Assembly: GCF_025770765.1 (NCBI RefSeq)
Contig: NZ_JANZKY010000006.1
Coordinates: 186,001 to 250,000, forward strand
DNA from: Propionivibrio soli
GTDB lineage: Bacteria > Pseudomonadota > Gammaproteobacteria > Burkholderiales > Rhodocyclaceae
DNA length: 64,000 nt
Reading direction: 5' to 3'
In this document: positions 54,298 through 64,000 of the stretch, piece by piece
Layout: the number at the start of each line of letters is the position of its first letter
Position numbering within the stretch: position 1 is the first letter of the stretch
Position numbers and translations under genes: made by a program
Notes under the pieces: generated by a model
Told to the model about the DNA's origin: nothing
Databases searched by the model: none
What the model saw: only the letters and a program-made list of their open reading frames with translations

Positions 54298-55179
54298 ATG
54301 AACGGGATGAACTGGATGGGCAGGGAGTCGGCCGCGGCCTTGAGAACGGTGAGCAGGATGGGTCGCCTCGCCGCCTCGGCCGCCTGTATCGCGCTGTATT
54401 GCAGTGCCGCGACGGGCGCTGGGCTGGACGCCTTCGCCGGCAAGAAAGGGACGCTCGACATCGCCGGCGGAACGGCCCACATCCCAGTAATGAAGGAAGC
54501 GGCGAAGCGCATCATGCAGGCCAATCCGGAAATCCGCATCACGGTCGGAGCCGGCGGATCGGGCGTCGGTGTGCAGAAGGTCGGCGAGGGGCTCATTCAT
54601 ATCGGCAATACGGGACGCCCGCTGAGCGACGAGGAGATTGCCAAGTACGGACTCAAGTCGTTCGCGTTCGCCATCGATGGCGTCGCGGCCGCCGTGCATC
54701 CGAAGAATCCGGTCAGCAATCTGACACCGGCACAAGTGCAGGACATCTTCGCAGGCAAGATCACCAACTGGAAAACCGTCGGAGGAGCGGACGCCGCCAT
54801 CCACCTCTACACGCGCGACGAGGCCAGCGGCACGCGTGAAGTCTTTTGGGAAAAGCTGCTCAAGAAAGGTTCGATCGTCGAGGCGGCCAACGTGGTGGCG
54901 TCCAACGGCGCGATGAAGTCGGCGGTGAGCGGCGACCCGGGCGCGATCGGTTACGTCTCCATCGGGCACATCGACGAAACGATCAAGGCGCCGACACTCG
55001 ACGGCGTGGCGCCGACCCAGGATAACGCGCGCTCCGGAAAATACCCGATCGTGCGCAATCTCTATATGAATACCAAGGGGGCACCGCAAGGGCTCACCGC
55101 CGCGTTCATCGACTACATCATGGGGCCGGAGGGCGTGAAGATCACGGCCGACGCCGGGTATCTGCCGCTGTCTCGGTAA
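54298..55179 (+). CDS. pstS: PstS-like phosphate-binding protein
   Basis: A 293-residue exported binding protein with a signal peptide (hydrophobic about 25-40, Ala-rich end) and phosphate-binding loops: GAGGSGVGVQKV, NTGRPLSDEE and DEASGTREVFW. AGAGG is 8 nt before ATG 54298, favouring it over ATG 54259. It leads the operon pstS-C-A-B. Phosphate is the expected ligand for the family; related anions cannot be ruled out. Confidence 0.88.
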   Translation: MNGMNWMGRESAAALRTVSRMGRLAASAACIALYCSAATGAGLDAFAGKKGTLDIAGGTAHIPVMKEAAKRIMQANPEIRITVGAGGSGVGVQKVGEGLIHIGNTGRPLSDEEIAKYGLKSFAFAIDGVAAAVHPKNPVSNLTPAQVQDIFAGKITNWKTVGGADAAIHLYTRDEASGTREVFWEKLLKKGSIVEAANVVASNGAMKSAVSGDPGAIGYVSIGHIDETIKAPTLDGVAPTQDNARSGKYPIVRNLYMNTKGAPQGLTAAFIDYIMGPEGVKITADAGYLPLSR

Positions 55180-55190
55180 GGACCATCCGC

Positions 55191-56063
55191 ATGCGGCCCA
55201 AGGAGCCATGCGACCGGCGAGGGGCGGACCGTCTCCCGTCGGCTTTGCTTTGTGGCGCCGCCTGCGTTTCTGCGGCTCTCGTCTTTTCGATCTTCGCTTT
55301 TCTCGCCGCGTTCTCGTGGCCTGTCTTGAGCGGCGGGCAACTCGGTTCCTTGCTGTCCTGGCATTGGCGTCCGCTGGCCGGCGAGTTCGGCATCCTGCCC
55401 ATGGTCGTGGGGTCGCTCTGCCTCGCCGGCTCGGCAATGGCGGTGGCGTATCCTCTCGCGCTCGGCGTCTGTTGCTTCGTCCATGGGTGCGGACCGGCGT
55501 GGGCGGCGCGGCCGTTGTTCGTGAGTATTCGGTTCATGACGAGCGTGCCGACCGTCGTGTATGGGCTCGTTTCGGTTTTCCTGCTGGTGCCCGTTATCCG
55601 GGGCGCCTTTTCGGGATCCGGTTTTTCCTGGCTTGCCGCGGCGCTCGTGCTGGCTGTTCTCGTATTACCGACCGTGGTCCTGATCATCGATACCCAATTC
55701 CAGGCCGTGCGTGCAGAAGTGCGTGTGGCCGCGGCGGCCGTCGGTCTTGCGCCGTCGCAGGAAATGCGTCACCTCGTCCTGCCGCTGTCTCGTCGCGGGC
55801 TGGCGATCGCTGCCGTTCTCGGTTTCGGCCGGGCGCTCGGCGATACCCTGATCCCGCTGATGCTGGCCGGCAACGCGCCGCGCGTTCCGGGCTCGCTGCT
55901 CGATTCGTTGCGCACACTGACGGCGCACATCGCTCTCGTCGTCGCGACCGACAGCCACAGCGCCGCTTACAACTCGCTGTTTGCCTGCGGCCTGATCCTT
56001 TTCTTGGCGACGCTGTGCGTGAATCTCGGCGTTCTCAGCGTACGGGGGCGCCGTCTTGGTTAA
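55191..56063 (+). CDS. pstC: PstC, phosphate ABC permease
   Basis: A 290-residue permease with six membrane segments and the cytoplasmic EAA-like loop around AAAVGLAPSQEMRHLVLPLSR. AAGGA lies upstream of the ATG at suitable distance. It pairs with PstA. The TAA stop overlaps the pstA TTG start region. Confidence 0.9.
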   Translation: MRPKEPCDRRGADRLPSALLCGAACVSAALVFSIFAFLAAFSWPVLSGGQLGSLLSWHWRPLAGEFGILPMVVGSLCLAGSAMAVAYPLALGVCCFVHGCGPAWAARPLFVSIRFMTSVPTVVYGLVSVFLLVPVIRGAFSGSGFSWLAAALVLAVLVLPTVVLIIDTQFQAVRAEVRVAAAAVGLAPSQEMRHLVLPLSRRGLAIAAVLGFGRALGDTLIPLMLAGNAPRVPGSLLDSLRTLTAHIALVVATDSHSAAYNSLFACGLILFLATLCVNLGVLSVRGRRLG

Positions 56064-56961
56064 GCGTGGCCAAGGAGCCGAGAGCGCACTGATCGGCTTT
56101 TCCTGGCTGGCAGCGCTGTTCGTGCCCACGGTTCTGTGCGCGATGGTCGGGTTCCTTGTCGTTCGCGCTTGGCCGAGCTGGGGAGCGCCGCTTTTCTTTG
56201 GCGATACCCCGGCGCTGGCGGCCTTGACCGGGCGGGCGCCCGTCTTCGACGGCATCTGGCCAGCGTGCGTGGGGACGCTTTCCCTTATCGGCCTCGCCTC
56301 GCTGATTGCCATTCCGCTCGGCGTCGCGACTGGGGTGTTTCTCGCCGAATACGCGGGAAGGCGGACGCGGATGGCGTTCTCGCTCGCCGTCGACCTGCTC
56401 GCTGGTGTCCCATCCATCGTCGTCGGTTTGTTCGGTTTTGCGTTGATACTTCTCCTCCGCCGGACGTTCGCACCGGACGCCAATACGGGGCTGTTGCTTT
56501 CGGCGCTGTGCCTGGCGGTCCTCGCGCTGCCTTATTTAATCAATGCCACCCGCCTTACGCTGGAGACGTTGCCGGCAGGGCTGCGGCTCGCCGGGTTCGG
56601 GCTGGGTCTGACGCGGTGGCAAGTGGTCAGCCGGCTCCTGCTGCCCGCGAGTTTACGCGGGGTCTCGGGCGGTGTTGTTCTCGCCGTCGCGCGCGCCGCG
56701 GAGGATACGGCGGCGATTCTGCTTACCGGTGTCGTCGCCAACGCCGGGATGCCGGGCAGCCTGACCGGCAAGTACGAGGCGCTGCCGTTTCACATTTACT
56801 ATCTGGCGGCCGAGTATCAGACGCCGGCGGAACTGGCGCAGGCGTTCGGTTCCGCGCTGGTGCTGCTTTGTCTGACAGGAACGCTATTCGTCGTCGCCCG
56901 TGTTTTCCAGCGTCGTCTCCATAGGACCTGGAGCGGGATGGAGGTGGCCGCATGGCGGTAG
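56056..56961 (+). CDS. pstA: PstA, phosphate ABC permease
   Basis: A 301-residue permease with six membrane segments; the EAA loop is near LRLAGFGLGLTRWQVVSRLLLP. It starts at TTG 56056, overlapping pstC by 8 bp, and overlaps pstB by 10 bp. The family motif EDTAAILLTG is present. Confidence 0.9.
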   Translation: MVKRGQGAESALIGFSWLAALFVPTVLCAMVGFLVVRAWPSWGAPLFFGDTPALAALTGRAPVFDGIWPACVGTLSLIGLASLIAIPLGVATGVFLAEYAGRRTRMAFSLAVDLLAGVPSIVVGLFGFALILLLRRTFAPDANTGLLLSALCLAVLALPYLINATRLTLETLPAGLRLAGFGLGLTRWQVVSRLLLPASLRGVSGGVVLAVARAAEDTAAILLTGVVANAGMPGSLTGKYEALPFHIYYLAAEYQTPAELAQAFGSALVLLCLTGTLFVVARVFQRRLHRTWSGMEVAAWR

Positions 56962-57707
56962 CTATTCGTATTGAAAGATTGAGCGTCGATTTTTCCGGCA
57001 AGGCGGTTTTGCGCGACGCCAGCCTGGAAATTCCGAAGGGCGGGCCGACGTTCCTGCTTGGCCGTTCCGGCTCGGGAAAGACGACGTTGCTGCGTGCGAT
57101 CAACCGGCTCAACGAATGCTTCCCGGCGTGCCGCACGTCGGGGCGGGTTGTGGTAAATACGGCGGATGGCGCAATGGAGGCCTACGCGCCCGACACGGCG
57201 GTCGAGGTACTGCGTAGGCGTGTCGGGATGGTGTTTCAGACGCCGAACGTCTTGCCGCTCTCGATTGCCCGCAATATCTGCATGCCGCTCGAAGCGACGC
57301 AGGGAATGCGCGGCGCAGAGGCCGAAGCCCGAATGGAGGAGGCGTTGCGCGAGGCGCAGCTGTGGAGCGAGGTCAGGGACCGCCTGCGCGATCCGGCGGT
57401 TGCTCTATCCGGGGGGCAACAGCAACGTCTTTGCCTGGCTCGGGCGCTGGCCCTGCGGCCTGACATCCTGCTTCTCGACGAGCCGACCGCGTCGCTTGAC
57501 TTCAAGGCCGCGCAAATGGTCGAAGAACTCCTCGGCGAACTCAGATCGCGGTACACGCTGATCGTCGTGTCGCATGGCCTGAGTCAGGCGCGACGTCTGG
57601 CCGAATACCTCTTCGTGTTGCACGACGGAGGGCGTGTCGAGGAACTCGGCAAAGACGTCTTCCGCGACAAGGACGCGCTTCTCACGGTGCTTGGCGACCT
57701 GCTCTAG
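56952..57707 (+). CDS. pstB: PstB, phosphate ABC ATPase
   Basis: A 251-residue ATPase with Walker A GRSGSGKTT, the NRLNE stretch typical of PstB, Q-loop MVFQTPNVLPLS, signature LSGGQQQR and Walker B ILLLDEPTAS. GGAGG lies before the start. No phoU follows, although phoU usually ends pst operons; regulation of PhoR by this transporter must use a PhoU encoded elsewhere or not occur. Confidence 0.9.
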   Translation: MAVAIRIERLSVDFSGKAVLRDASLEIPKGGPTFLLGRSGSGKTTLLRAINRLNECFPACRTSGRVVVNTADGAMEAYAPDTAVEVLRRRVGMVFQTPNVLPLSIARNICMPLEATQGMRGAEAEARMEEALREAQLWSEVRDRLRDPAVALSGGQQQRLCLARALALRPDILLLDEPTASLDFKAAQMVEELLGELRSRYTLIVVSHGLSQARRLAEYLFVLHDGGRVEELGKDVFRDKDALLTVLGDLL

Positions 57708-58058
57708 CGACCGGCCGGGCTTAAGTCGCGGGCCACGGAGGCGTCTCACGCGCCGCCCGTTTTCGCGGGCAGCTCTGTTGCCGTCCCGTTTGGCACCGAG
57801 GCCGGTCAGTGCCCACCTGCGGGCGCAAACGAACGTTCCCTGCAGATTTTTTGAACATTTCCGGAAAACCGTGCTCGAACCGGCGCGGTAACCACGATGC
57901 CGAGCAGGTTGTTCGACCGGGTTGCCGATGGCTCAAGGAGCATCATAATCAGAGAAGCCCCGGCTTGCCGCGGGCTTCATGCCATGGTGAAACAGAAAAC
58001 ATTACCGCCCGGCCTGGGCGGCGGAAGTCCCTAACCTTATTCCAAAAAAGGGTGGCGC
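57708..58058. other. Gap between pstB and sucC, no gene seen
   Basis: This 351-bp gap contains a short GC-rich hairpin (GCCCG-N6-CGGGC near 57757) after pstB without a T-run, and the sucC promoter region. ORFs in it are short and not protein-like. Confidence 0.5.
57922..57949 (+). promoter_or_regulatory. Candidate sigma-70 promoter of sucCD
   Basis: TTGCCG and CATAAT are separated by 16 bp. It would give a leader of about 100 nt before sucC. The match is fair and the location suits a housekeeping gene. Confidence 0.45.
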
Positions 58059-59219
<1,161 letters not shown>

Positions 59220-59232
59220 GAGGGGAGAATCC

Positions 59233-60126
59233 ATGTCGATCCTGATCAACAAAGATACGCGAGTCATCACCCAGGGAATCACCGGCAAGACCGGCCAGTT
59301 CCATACCGAGAAGTGCCAGGAGTACGCCAACGGCAAGGCGTGTTTCGTCGCCGGCGTCAATCCGAAGAAGGCCGGAGAAAGCATTTTCGACATCCCGATT
59401 TTTGCCACGGTGAGCGAAGCCAAACAGCAAACCGGCGCCAACGTTTCCGTCATCTACGTGCCGCCCGCCGGCGCGGCCGACGCCATCTGGGAAGCTGTCG
59501 AAGCAGACCTCGACCTCGTCATCTGCATCACCGAGGGCATCCCCGTACGCGACATGCTGATGGTGCGTAACCGAATGAAGCAGAAGGTCGCGGACGGCGG
59601 CAAGGAAACCTTGCTGCTCGGCCCTAACTGCCCCGGCCTTATCACCCCGGACGAAATCAAGATCGGCATCATGCCCGGCCATATTCACCGCAAGGGCCGC
59701 ATCGGTGTCGTCTCGCGCTCCGGTACGCTGACGTACGAAGCCGTCGCGCAACTGACCGAGATCGGCTTGGGGCAGTCGTCGGCGGTCGGGATTGGCGGCG
59801 ACCCGATCAACGGGCTCAAGCACATCGACGTCATGCGGCTGTTCAACGACGATCCCGATACCGACGCCGTCATCATGATCGGCGAGATCGGCGGCCCCGA
59901 TGAGGCGGAAGCCGCCTACTGGTGCAAGGAGCATATGAAGAAGCCGGTCGTCGGCTTCATCGCCGGCGTTACGGCACCTCCCGGAAAGCGCATGGGTCAC
60001 GCCGGCGCGCTGATTTCCGGCGGCGCCGACACGGCCGACGCGAAGTTGGCAATCATGGAGGAATGCGGATTCAAGATCACCCGTAACCCGTCCGAGATCG
60101 GCAAGCTGCTCAAGAGCCTGCTGTAA
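59233..60126 (+). CDS. sucD: Succinyl-CoA ligase alpha subunit SucD
   Basis: A 297-residue protein with the CoA-binding Rossmann start ([15 protein letters not shown]) and the phospho-accepting His in [21 protein letters not shown] lies before the ATG. A strong terminator follows, so sucCD form a two-gene operon; 2-oxoglutarate dehydrogenase genes are not adjacent. Confidence 0.97.
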   Translation: MSILINKDTRVITQGITGKTGQFHTEKCQEYANGKACFVAGVNPKKAGESIFDIPIFATVSEAKQQTGANVSVIYVPPAGAADAIWEAVEADLDLVICITEGIPVRDMLMVRNRMKQKVADGGKETLLLGPNCPGLITPDEIKIGIMPGHIHRKGRIGVVSRSGTLTYEAVAQLTEIGLGQSSAVGIGGDPINGLKHIDVMRLFNDDPDTDAVIMIGEIGGPDEAEAAYWCKEHMKKPVVGFIAGVTAPPGKRMGHAGALISGGADTADAKLAIMEECGFKITRNPSEIGKLLKSLL

Positions 60127-60138
60127 GCGGACATCGGC

Positions 60139-60178
60139 AAAAAGGGCCGGCAACGCCGTAGCGTTGCCGGCCTTTTTG
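60139..60178 (+). terminator. Rho-independent terminator after sucD
   Basis: A 12-bp stem GGCCGGCAACGC / GCGTTGCCGGCC with a CGTA loop (60145-60172) is followed by TTTTT and preceded by AAAAA, so it could also work on the other strand. Confidence 0.95.
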
Positions 60179-60250
60179 TTTGTAACCCCGTGCCTCAGAG
60201 CATGATGGTTGCGATACCGGGGGCGCATGAATCCGTGCTAGCCTCGCCGC

Positions 60251-60760
60251 ATGAAAGCCAAAAACCTCCTTCGCGTTGTTTCATTCTCATATCCGTTTGC
60301 CGCCGCCGTCCTCGCGTCCTTCCTGCTCGCCAGCCCGTCGTTTGGGGCGGAATACGACGGTGGAGTCAAAGCGCGCGTCATTACGCAGTCCGGAGTCACC
60401 GGCAACGGCGATGCGATCAGGTATCCGGATTTCGCTCAACCGGAAGTGACGGCGCTCGAGGTTGATATCGCTCCGAGAGCTGCCACCGGGTGGCATAAGC
60501 ACCCGGTACCGGTGTATGGATACGTGGTGTCGGGCCGGCTCGAGGTCGATATGGAAGGCGGCAAATCGCTGTCGTTCAAACCCGGCGACGCGATCATCGA
60601 AGTCGTCGATACCTGGCACAACGGCCGCAATGCCGGCTGCGAGCCGGTGCGCCTCGCCGTGTTCTATCTGGGTGGAAAGGGCGTTGCCAACGTGTTGAAA
60701 AGCCCGGCGGAGCTCCGTCAGGCGGAGGCTCCTCCCTCGTGTCCGTCGGTCAAGGAATAG
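60251..60760 (+). CDS. Exported cupin-domain protein
   Basis: A 169-residue protein with a signal peptide (hydrophobic 8-35, cleavage near SFGAE) and a single cupin barrel. Motif 1 is GWHKHPVPVYGYVVSG: two His are present but the usual metal-binding Glu position holds a non-acidic residue. Motif 2 has GDAIIEVVDTWHNG with the third His. Function is unknown. Its last 11 bp overlap the convergent ABC ATPase gene. Confidence 0.8.
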   Translation: MKAKNLLRVVSFSYPFAAAVLASFLLASPSFGAEYDGGVKARVITQSGVTGNGDAIRYPDFAQPEVTALEVDIAPRAATGWHKHPVPVYGYVVSGRLEVDMEGGKSLSFKPGDAIIEVVDTWHNGRNAGCEPVRLAVFYLGGKGVANVLKSPAELRQAEAPPSCPSVKE

Positions 60761-61868
60761 GTGGCGGCGAATCTAGCGCTTGTCCCGTTTCCTTGTCAAA
60801 GAGATGCATCTTGTCTGAATCGAGGGCGACCTCAAGCAGCGTACCCGGCGCCGGCCGGACGTCATTGCCGAAGCGGCCGATCAGTGCGTGCTGGCATAGG
60901 GCGAAGTGCACCAGGTTCTCGGCACCCATCGGTTCAATGAGTTCGACGGCGAGGGAAAGCCGCGGCCAATGCGCCGGTGTGCCGATTCCCGCTAGATGCA
61001 CATTCTCGGGCCGGATGCCGAACTCGACACCGCGGCCGATCTGGTCGCCGGCTGCTTGCAGGAGGGAAGGCGGTAGCGGTAGTCGATGATGGCTGACCAG
61101 ATTCAACATCGTCTCGCCATCAGCCGCGACGACGGTGGCGTCAACGAAGTTCATCGGCGGTGACCCGGTGAAGCCGGCGACGAAGCGATGGCGCGGGTGA
61201 TGGTAGATCTCGTCCGGTGTTCCGACCTGGACGATGATCCCCGCGCGTAGCACCACGATGCGATCGGCGAGCGTCATCGCCTCGACTTGATCGTGGGTGA
61301 CGTAGATCGTCGTGCCTTTCAACCGATGGTGCTGCTTCTTGATCTCGGCGCGTACCTGGTTGCGCAGCAGGGCGTCGAGATTCGACAACGGCTCGTCGAA
61401 CAGGAAGACTTTGGGTTGACGTACGATGGCCCGGCCCATGGCGACCCGCTGGCGCTGCCCACCCGATAGCGCCTTCGGTAGACGGTCGAGCAGGTGCTCG
61501 ATCTGCAGCGTTTCGGCGGCGGCTTGCACACAGGACTTGATTTGCTGCAACGGCGTACCGCGCAGGCGGAGCCCGAACGCCATGTTGTCGAACACCGTCT
61601 TGTTCGGGTAGAGCGCATAGTCCTGGAAGACCATGGCAATGTCTCTGTCGCGCGGTGGGAGGTCATTGACCACGTGACCGTCGATCAGGATCTCGCCGCC
61701 GGTGATGTCCTCGAGCCCCGCCACCATGCGCATCAGCGTGCTTTTGCCGCAGCCCGACGGACCGACGAAGACGACGAATTCGCCGTCCGGGATGTCAAGG
61801 TTCACGCCGTGAATCACCTGCGTGTCGTCGTAGCTCTTGAAAACGTTTCTGAGGCTGACTGCGCTCAT
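60750..61868 (-). CDS. MalK/UgpC-type ABC ATPase
   Basis: A 372-residue ATPase with Walker A GPSGCGKST, Q-loop MVFQDYALYPNKTV, signature LSGGQRQR, Walker B VFLFDEPLSN and a C-terminal regulatory TOBE/OB domain (about 240-372) of the carbohydrate-uptake CUT1 class. It ends the operon binding protein-permease-permease-ATPase. The substrate may be a sugar, polyol or glycerol 3-phosphate. Confidence 0.9.
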   Translation of the reverse strand: MSAVSLRNVFKSYDDTQVIHGVNLDIPDGEFVVFVGPSGCGKSTLMRMVAGLEDITGGEILIDGHVVNDLPPRDRDIAMVFQDYALYPNKTVFDNMAFGLRLRGTPLQQIKSCVQAAAETLQIEHLLDRLPKALSGGQRQRVAMGRAIVRQPKVFLFDEPLSNLDALLRNQVRAEIKKQHHRLKGTTIYVTHDQVEAMTLADRIVVLRAGIIVQVGTPDEIYHHPRHRFVAGFTGSPPMNFVDATVVAADGETMLNLVSHHRLPLPPSLLQAAGDQIGRGVEFGIRPENVHLAGIGTPAHWPRLSLAVELIEPMGAENLVHFALCQHALIGRFGNDVRPAPGTLLEVALDSDKMHLFDKETGQALDSPPPIP

Positions 61869-61910
61869 CGACCCACCTTTCGCATTGTTTTTTCCTATCG
61901 GCGCCCACGC

Positions 61911-62750
61911 TTATCCCTTCACCGCGCCTTGCGTCATGCCGGCGATCAATCGCTTCTGAATGAGCATGAAGAGCAGCGTCACTGGCAACGCGCCGACCAC
62001 GCCGCCACCGGTGAGCAGACCCCATGCGATTTCGTATTCGCCGATCAGCGTTTGCACCGCCACCGTCAGAACGCGCACGTCCTGACCGGCGAGCACCGAG
62101 GCGTAGAGATACTCGTTCCACGAGGTTATGAAAATGTAGATGCCGGTGGCGATGATGCCGGGCAACGTAACGGGCAAAACGACGCGCAGCATGGCGCCGA
62201 ACGGGCGGCAGCCGTCGACCTGCGCGGCTTCGTCGAGACTGCGCGGCACGGCGTTGAAATAGCTGATCATCATCCACGTGGCGAACGGAATGGCAAAGGT
62301 CGAATGGCCGAGAATCAGGCCGGCGTGCGTGTCGAGCAGCTCAAGGTGCTTCATGATGATGAAGAGCGGGATGATCAGCAGCACGACCGGGAACATGTTG
62401 ATGAGCAGGAACATGAGCATCAGCGGCCGGCGTCCTTTGAAGCGGTAGCGCGAGAAGGCATAGGCGGCGGTGATGCTGACCGAGAGGCCGAGCGCGACGG
62501 CGCCGCTGGCAACGATGAAGCTGTGGCCGAGGTTCTTGATGAAGCCGGTCTTGGCGAACAGACGGATGTAGTTGTCGAGCGTGATCACCTCGGGCAGCAG
62601 GCTGCGGTTGGCCGAGAACAGCGTCGCTTCCGGCTTGAGCGAGGTGAGCAACATCCACAGGTAGGGGCTGATGGCAAAGAGTACGATGAGCGCCATCGGC
62701 AGATGCAACAGAAAGAGGCGGCGGGTGAAAGAGGTTTTGACGGTACGCAT
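61911..62750 (-). CDS. Carbohydrate ABC permease (MalG/UgpE type)
   Basis: A 279-residue permease with six membrane segments and the EAA loop RSLDEAAQVDGCRPFGAMLRVVLP. It starts 7 bp after the partner permease gene and precedes the ATPase gene by 42 bp. CUT1-family; substrate not determinable. Confidence 0.92.
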   Translation of the reverse strand: MRTVKTSFTRRLFLLHLPMALIVLFAISPYLWMLLTSLKPEATLFSANRSLLPEVITLDNYIRLFAKTGFIKNLGHSFIVASGAVALGLSVSITAAYAFSRYRFKGRRPLMLMFLLINMFPVVLLIIPLFIIMKHLELLDTHAGLILGHSTFAIPFATWMMISYFNAVPRSLDEAAQVDGCRPFGAMLRVVLPVTLPGIIATGIYIFITSWNEYLYASVLAGQDVRVLTVAVQTLIGEYEIAWGLLTGGGVVGALPVTLLFMLIQKRLIAGMTQGAVKG

Positions 62751-62757
62751 CGTCGCC

Positions 62758-63639
62758 TTACTCCATGCCCTTGCCGACGCGGCGCAGGTATAGAACGATG
62801 AAGCCGAGCAGCAGCGCCGAGAATGTCACGGCGAGCGCCGAGCCGTAGCCGAAGTCCATGCTGCTGTAAGTGCGCTTGAACGCATAGAGCGGCAGTGTGT
62901 GCGTGGCGTAACCCGGGCCGCCGCCGGTCATCACGTAGATTACGTCCATCGAGTTGGCGACCCAGATGATGCGCAGCATTACGGCCGTCACCAGGACGCT
63001 TTTGAGGCCGGGAAGCGTGATCTCGACAAATTGCTGCCACGTCGTGGCGCCGTCGATTTCGGCCGCTTCGTAAAGGTTGGCCGGAATCGTCTGTAGGCCG
63101 GCGAGGATCATGATCGCGAAGAAGGGAAAACCCTGCCAGACGAGCGCGGCGATGATCGAGTAGAGCGCGGTGTCCGGACTGGCGAGCCACGGGATCGCCG
63201 TGTTAAGGAGTCCGACGCGCAACAGCAGGTCGTTGAGCAGGCCGACCTGCGGGTGGTAGATCCAGGACCACATCAAACCGATGACGACGCTCGGCAGCGC
63301 CCAGGGGATCAGGATCAGACTGCGTGCAAGCGTACGCCAACGGAATTGCTGGTTGAGCAGGAGAGCGGTAACGAAGCCGAGCAGCAACTGCAGCGGCACG
63401 GTGATCCCGATCCACAACGCGGTGCGTCCGAGCGATGCCCAGAACACCGGGTCTTGTGCGATGGACAGGTAGTTGTCGAAACCGATGAAACGAACCGCCT
63501 TCGGCTTCCAGAGAACGTTGTAGTACAGGCTGGTGATGCCGGCTTGCAGCATTGGATAGAAGACGACGATGAGCGTGGCCAGTACGGCTGGGGAAAGCAA
63601 CCAGTAGGGCATGCGTCGAAGGCTGGAGCGGTGGCTCAT
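62758..63639 (-). CDS. Carbohydrate ABC permease (MalF/UgpA type)
   Basis: A 293-residue permease with six membrane segments and the EAA loop NLYEAAEIDGATTWQQFVEITLPGL (core EAAEIDGA). ATG 63639 follows GAGGGG and gives the typical short N-terminus; the longer frame would run back into the intercistronic hairpin. It pairs with the MalG/UgpE-type protein. Confidence 0.92.
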   Translation of the reverse strand: MSHRSSLRRMPYWLLSPAVLATLIVVFYPMLQAGITSLYYNVLWKPKAVRFIGFDNYLSIAQDPVFWASLGRTALWIGITVPLQLLLGFVTALLLNQQFRWRTLARSLILIPWALPSVVIGLMWSWIYHPQVGLLNDLLLRVGLLNTAIPWLASPDTALYSIIAALVWQGFPFFAIMILAGLQTIPANLYEAAEIDGATTWQQFVEITLPGLKSVLVTAVMLRIIWVANSMDVIYVMTGGGPGYATHTLPLYAFKRTYSSMDFGYGSALAVTFSALLLGFIVLYLRRVGKGME

Positions 63640-63663
63640 CGATCCCCTCGTTGTATTTTTTCT

Positions 63664-63697
63664 GCCGGCTCCGTTGTTACGGCAAGACGGAACCGGC
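63664..63697 (-). other. Intercistronic stem-loop between binding protein and permease genes
   Basis: GCCGGCTCCGT (63664-63674) and ACGGAACCGGC (63687-63697) form an 11-bp stem with one G-U pair and a 12-nt loop in the minus-strand mRNA. No T-run follows in the transcription direction. Such hairpins often protect the 3' end of the binding-protein message so that it outnumbers the permeases. Confidence 0.5.
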
Positions 63698-63714
63698 AAG
63701 GCGGGCGAGCGTTG

Positions 63715-64000
63715 CTACTTGGTGCTGTAATGCTTGTCGAAAGCGGTCATCATCTGCTCGGGCGTGATTTCGCCGGTCAGCGCGCGCTGCATGTTGACCG
63801 GCCAGACGGTGTTCACGAAGTCCGCCGATTGCGGCACGGCGGGGAGCGTCTTGGCGAACGGCAGCGAATCAACCGTGGCCTTGATGAAGCGCGGTTCGAA
63901 GGCCGCCTTCTCGGCGCCGCTGCGCGTGACCGTCATTTGGCCGGTGGCCTGATTGAACTTGACGTTGTTCTCACCCTCGCTGAGGAAGGCCATCCATTTC
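63715..64000 (-). CDS. Extracellular solute-binding protein, C-terminal part only
   Basis: About 95 residues read in from the window end without a start in view; the methionine at 63993 is internal. The piece is helical, with an LTGEITPEQMMTAFDKHY-like end (core GEITPEQ) typical of family 1 solute-binding proteins, in which the last helix carries the aaLa-aa-like repeat. It precedes the two permease genes and so should be the periplasmic component of this transporter. Confidence 0.8.
   Translation of the reverse strand, partial: KWMAFLSEGENNVKFNQATGQMTVTRSGAEKAAFEPRFIKATVDSLPFAKTLPAVPQSADFVNTVWPVNMQRALTGEITPEQMMTAFDKHYSTK

Overview
The window looks like chromosomal DNA of a betaproteobacterium, most likely of the Rhodocyclales. 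The reasons are the gene orders kdsD-kdsC-lptC, mlaF-E-D-A-C-B followed by an ABC-2 exporter, a BolA-like gene, murA, hisG and hisD, and hisB-H-A-F-I-E-hinT-tatABC, a short-form HisG, Bug-type tricarboxylate transport genes, and moderately high GC. I see no rRNA, tRNA, CRISPR array, insertion sequence, phage or plasmid genes.

1-3.9 kb: the start of an LPS-core/transport operon on the minus strand (kdsD, kdsC, partial lptC) diverges from a KefB/C-type cation:proton antiporter. 3.9-21.5 kb: an MSHA-like type IV pilus assembly locus, nearly all on the minus strand. In transcription order it holds an NtrC-family response regulator, MshM-like ATPase (with a SPOR domain), MshL secretin, MshN TPR protein, MshE ATPase, MshG platform protein, MshI/J/K-like alignment proteins, a PilX/MshP-like pseudopilin, a prepilin and a class III adenylate cyclase. 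A divergent membrane histidine kinase and a six-cysteine prepilin lie at the far end. That last prepilin has a well-spaced sigma-54 promoter preceded by tandem dyads, which suggests that the kinase and response regulator at opposite ends of the locus control pilin output.

21.6-27.3 kb: the Mla phospholipid-transport operon, an ABC-2 exporter pair and a BolA-like gene. 27.3-30.6 kb: murA, hisG, hisD, ended by a strong bidirectional terminator. 30.7-42.5 kb: a block that interrupts the usual his gene order. It holds tctA/B/C, a solute-binding protein, the tctD/E two-component pair, a small exported protein, a CopD-like membrane protein, a ubiquitin-like/Mut7-C protein, oxyR, dps and an inverted hisC. 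42.6-48.1 kb: hisB, H, A, F, I, E, hinT and tatABC. 48.1-54.1 kb: DegS-like protease, NIF3-like protein, FAH-family hydrolase, MATE exporter and M61 peptidase. 54.3-57.7 kb: a pst-type phosphate transporter without phoU. 58.1-60.2 kb: sucCD with a terminator. 60.2-64 kb: a secreted cupin and a carbohydrate/glycerol-3-phosphate-type ABC transporter cut by the window end.

Most of the window is well-known housekeeping. The part most worth attention is the pilus locus, where sigma-54/two-component control, an adenylate cyclase and a possible c-di-GMP-binding domain meet on one MSHA-like machine with unusual pseudopilins.
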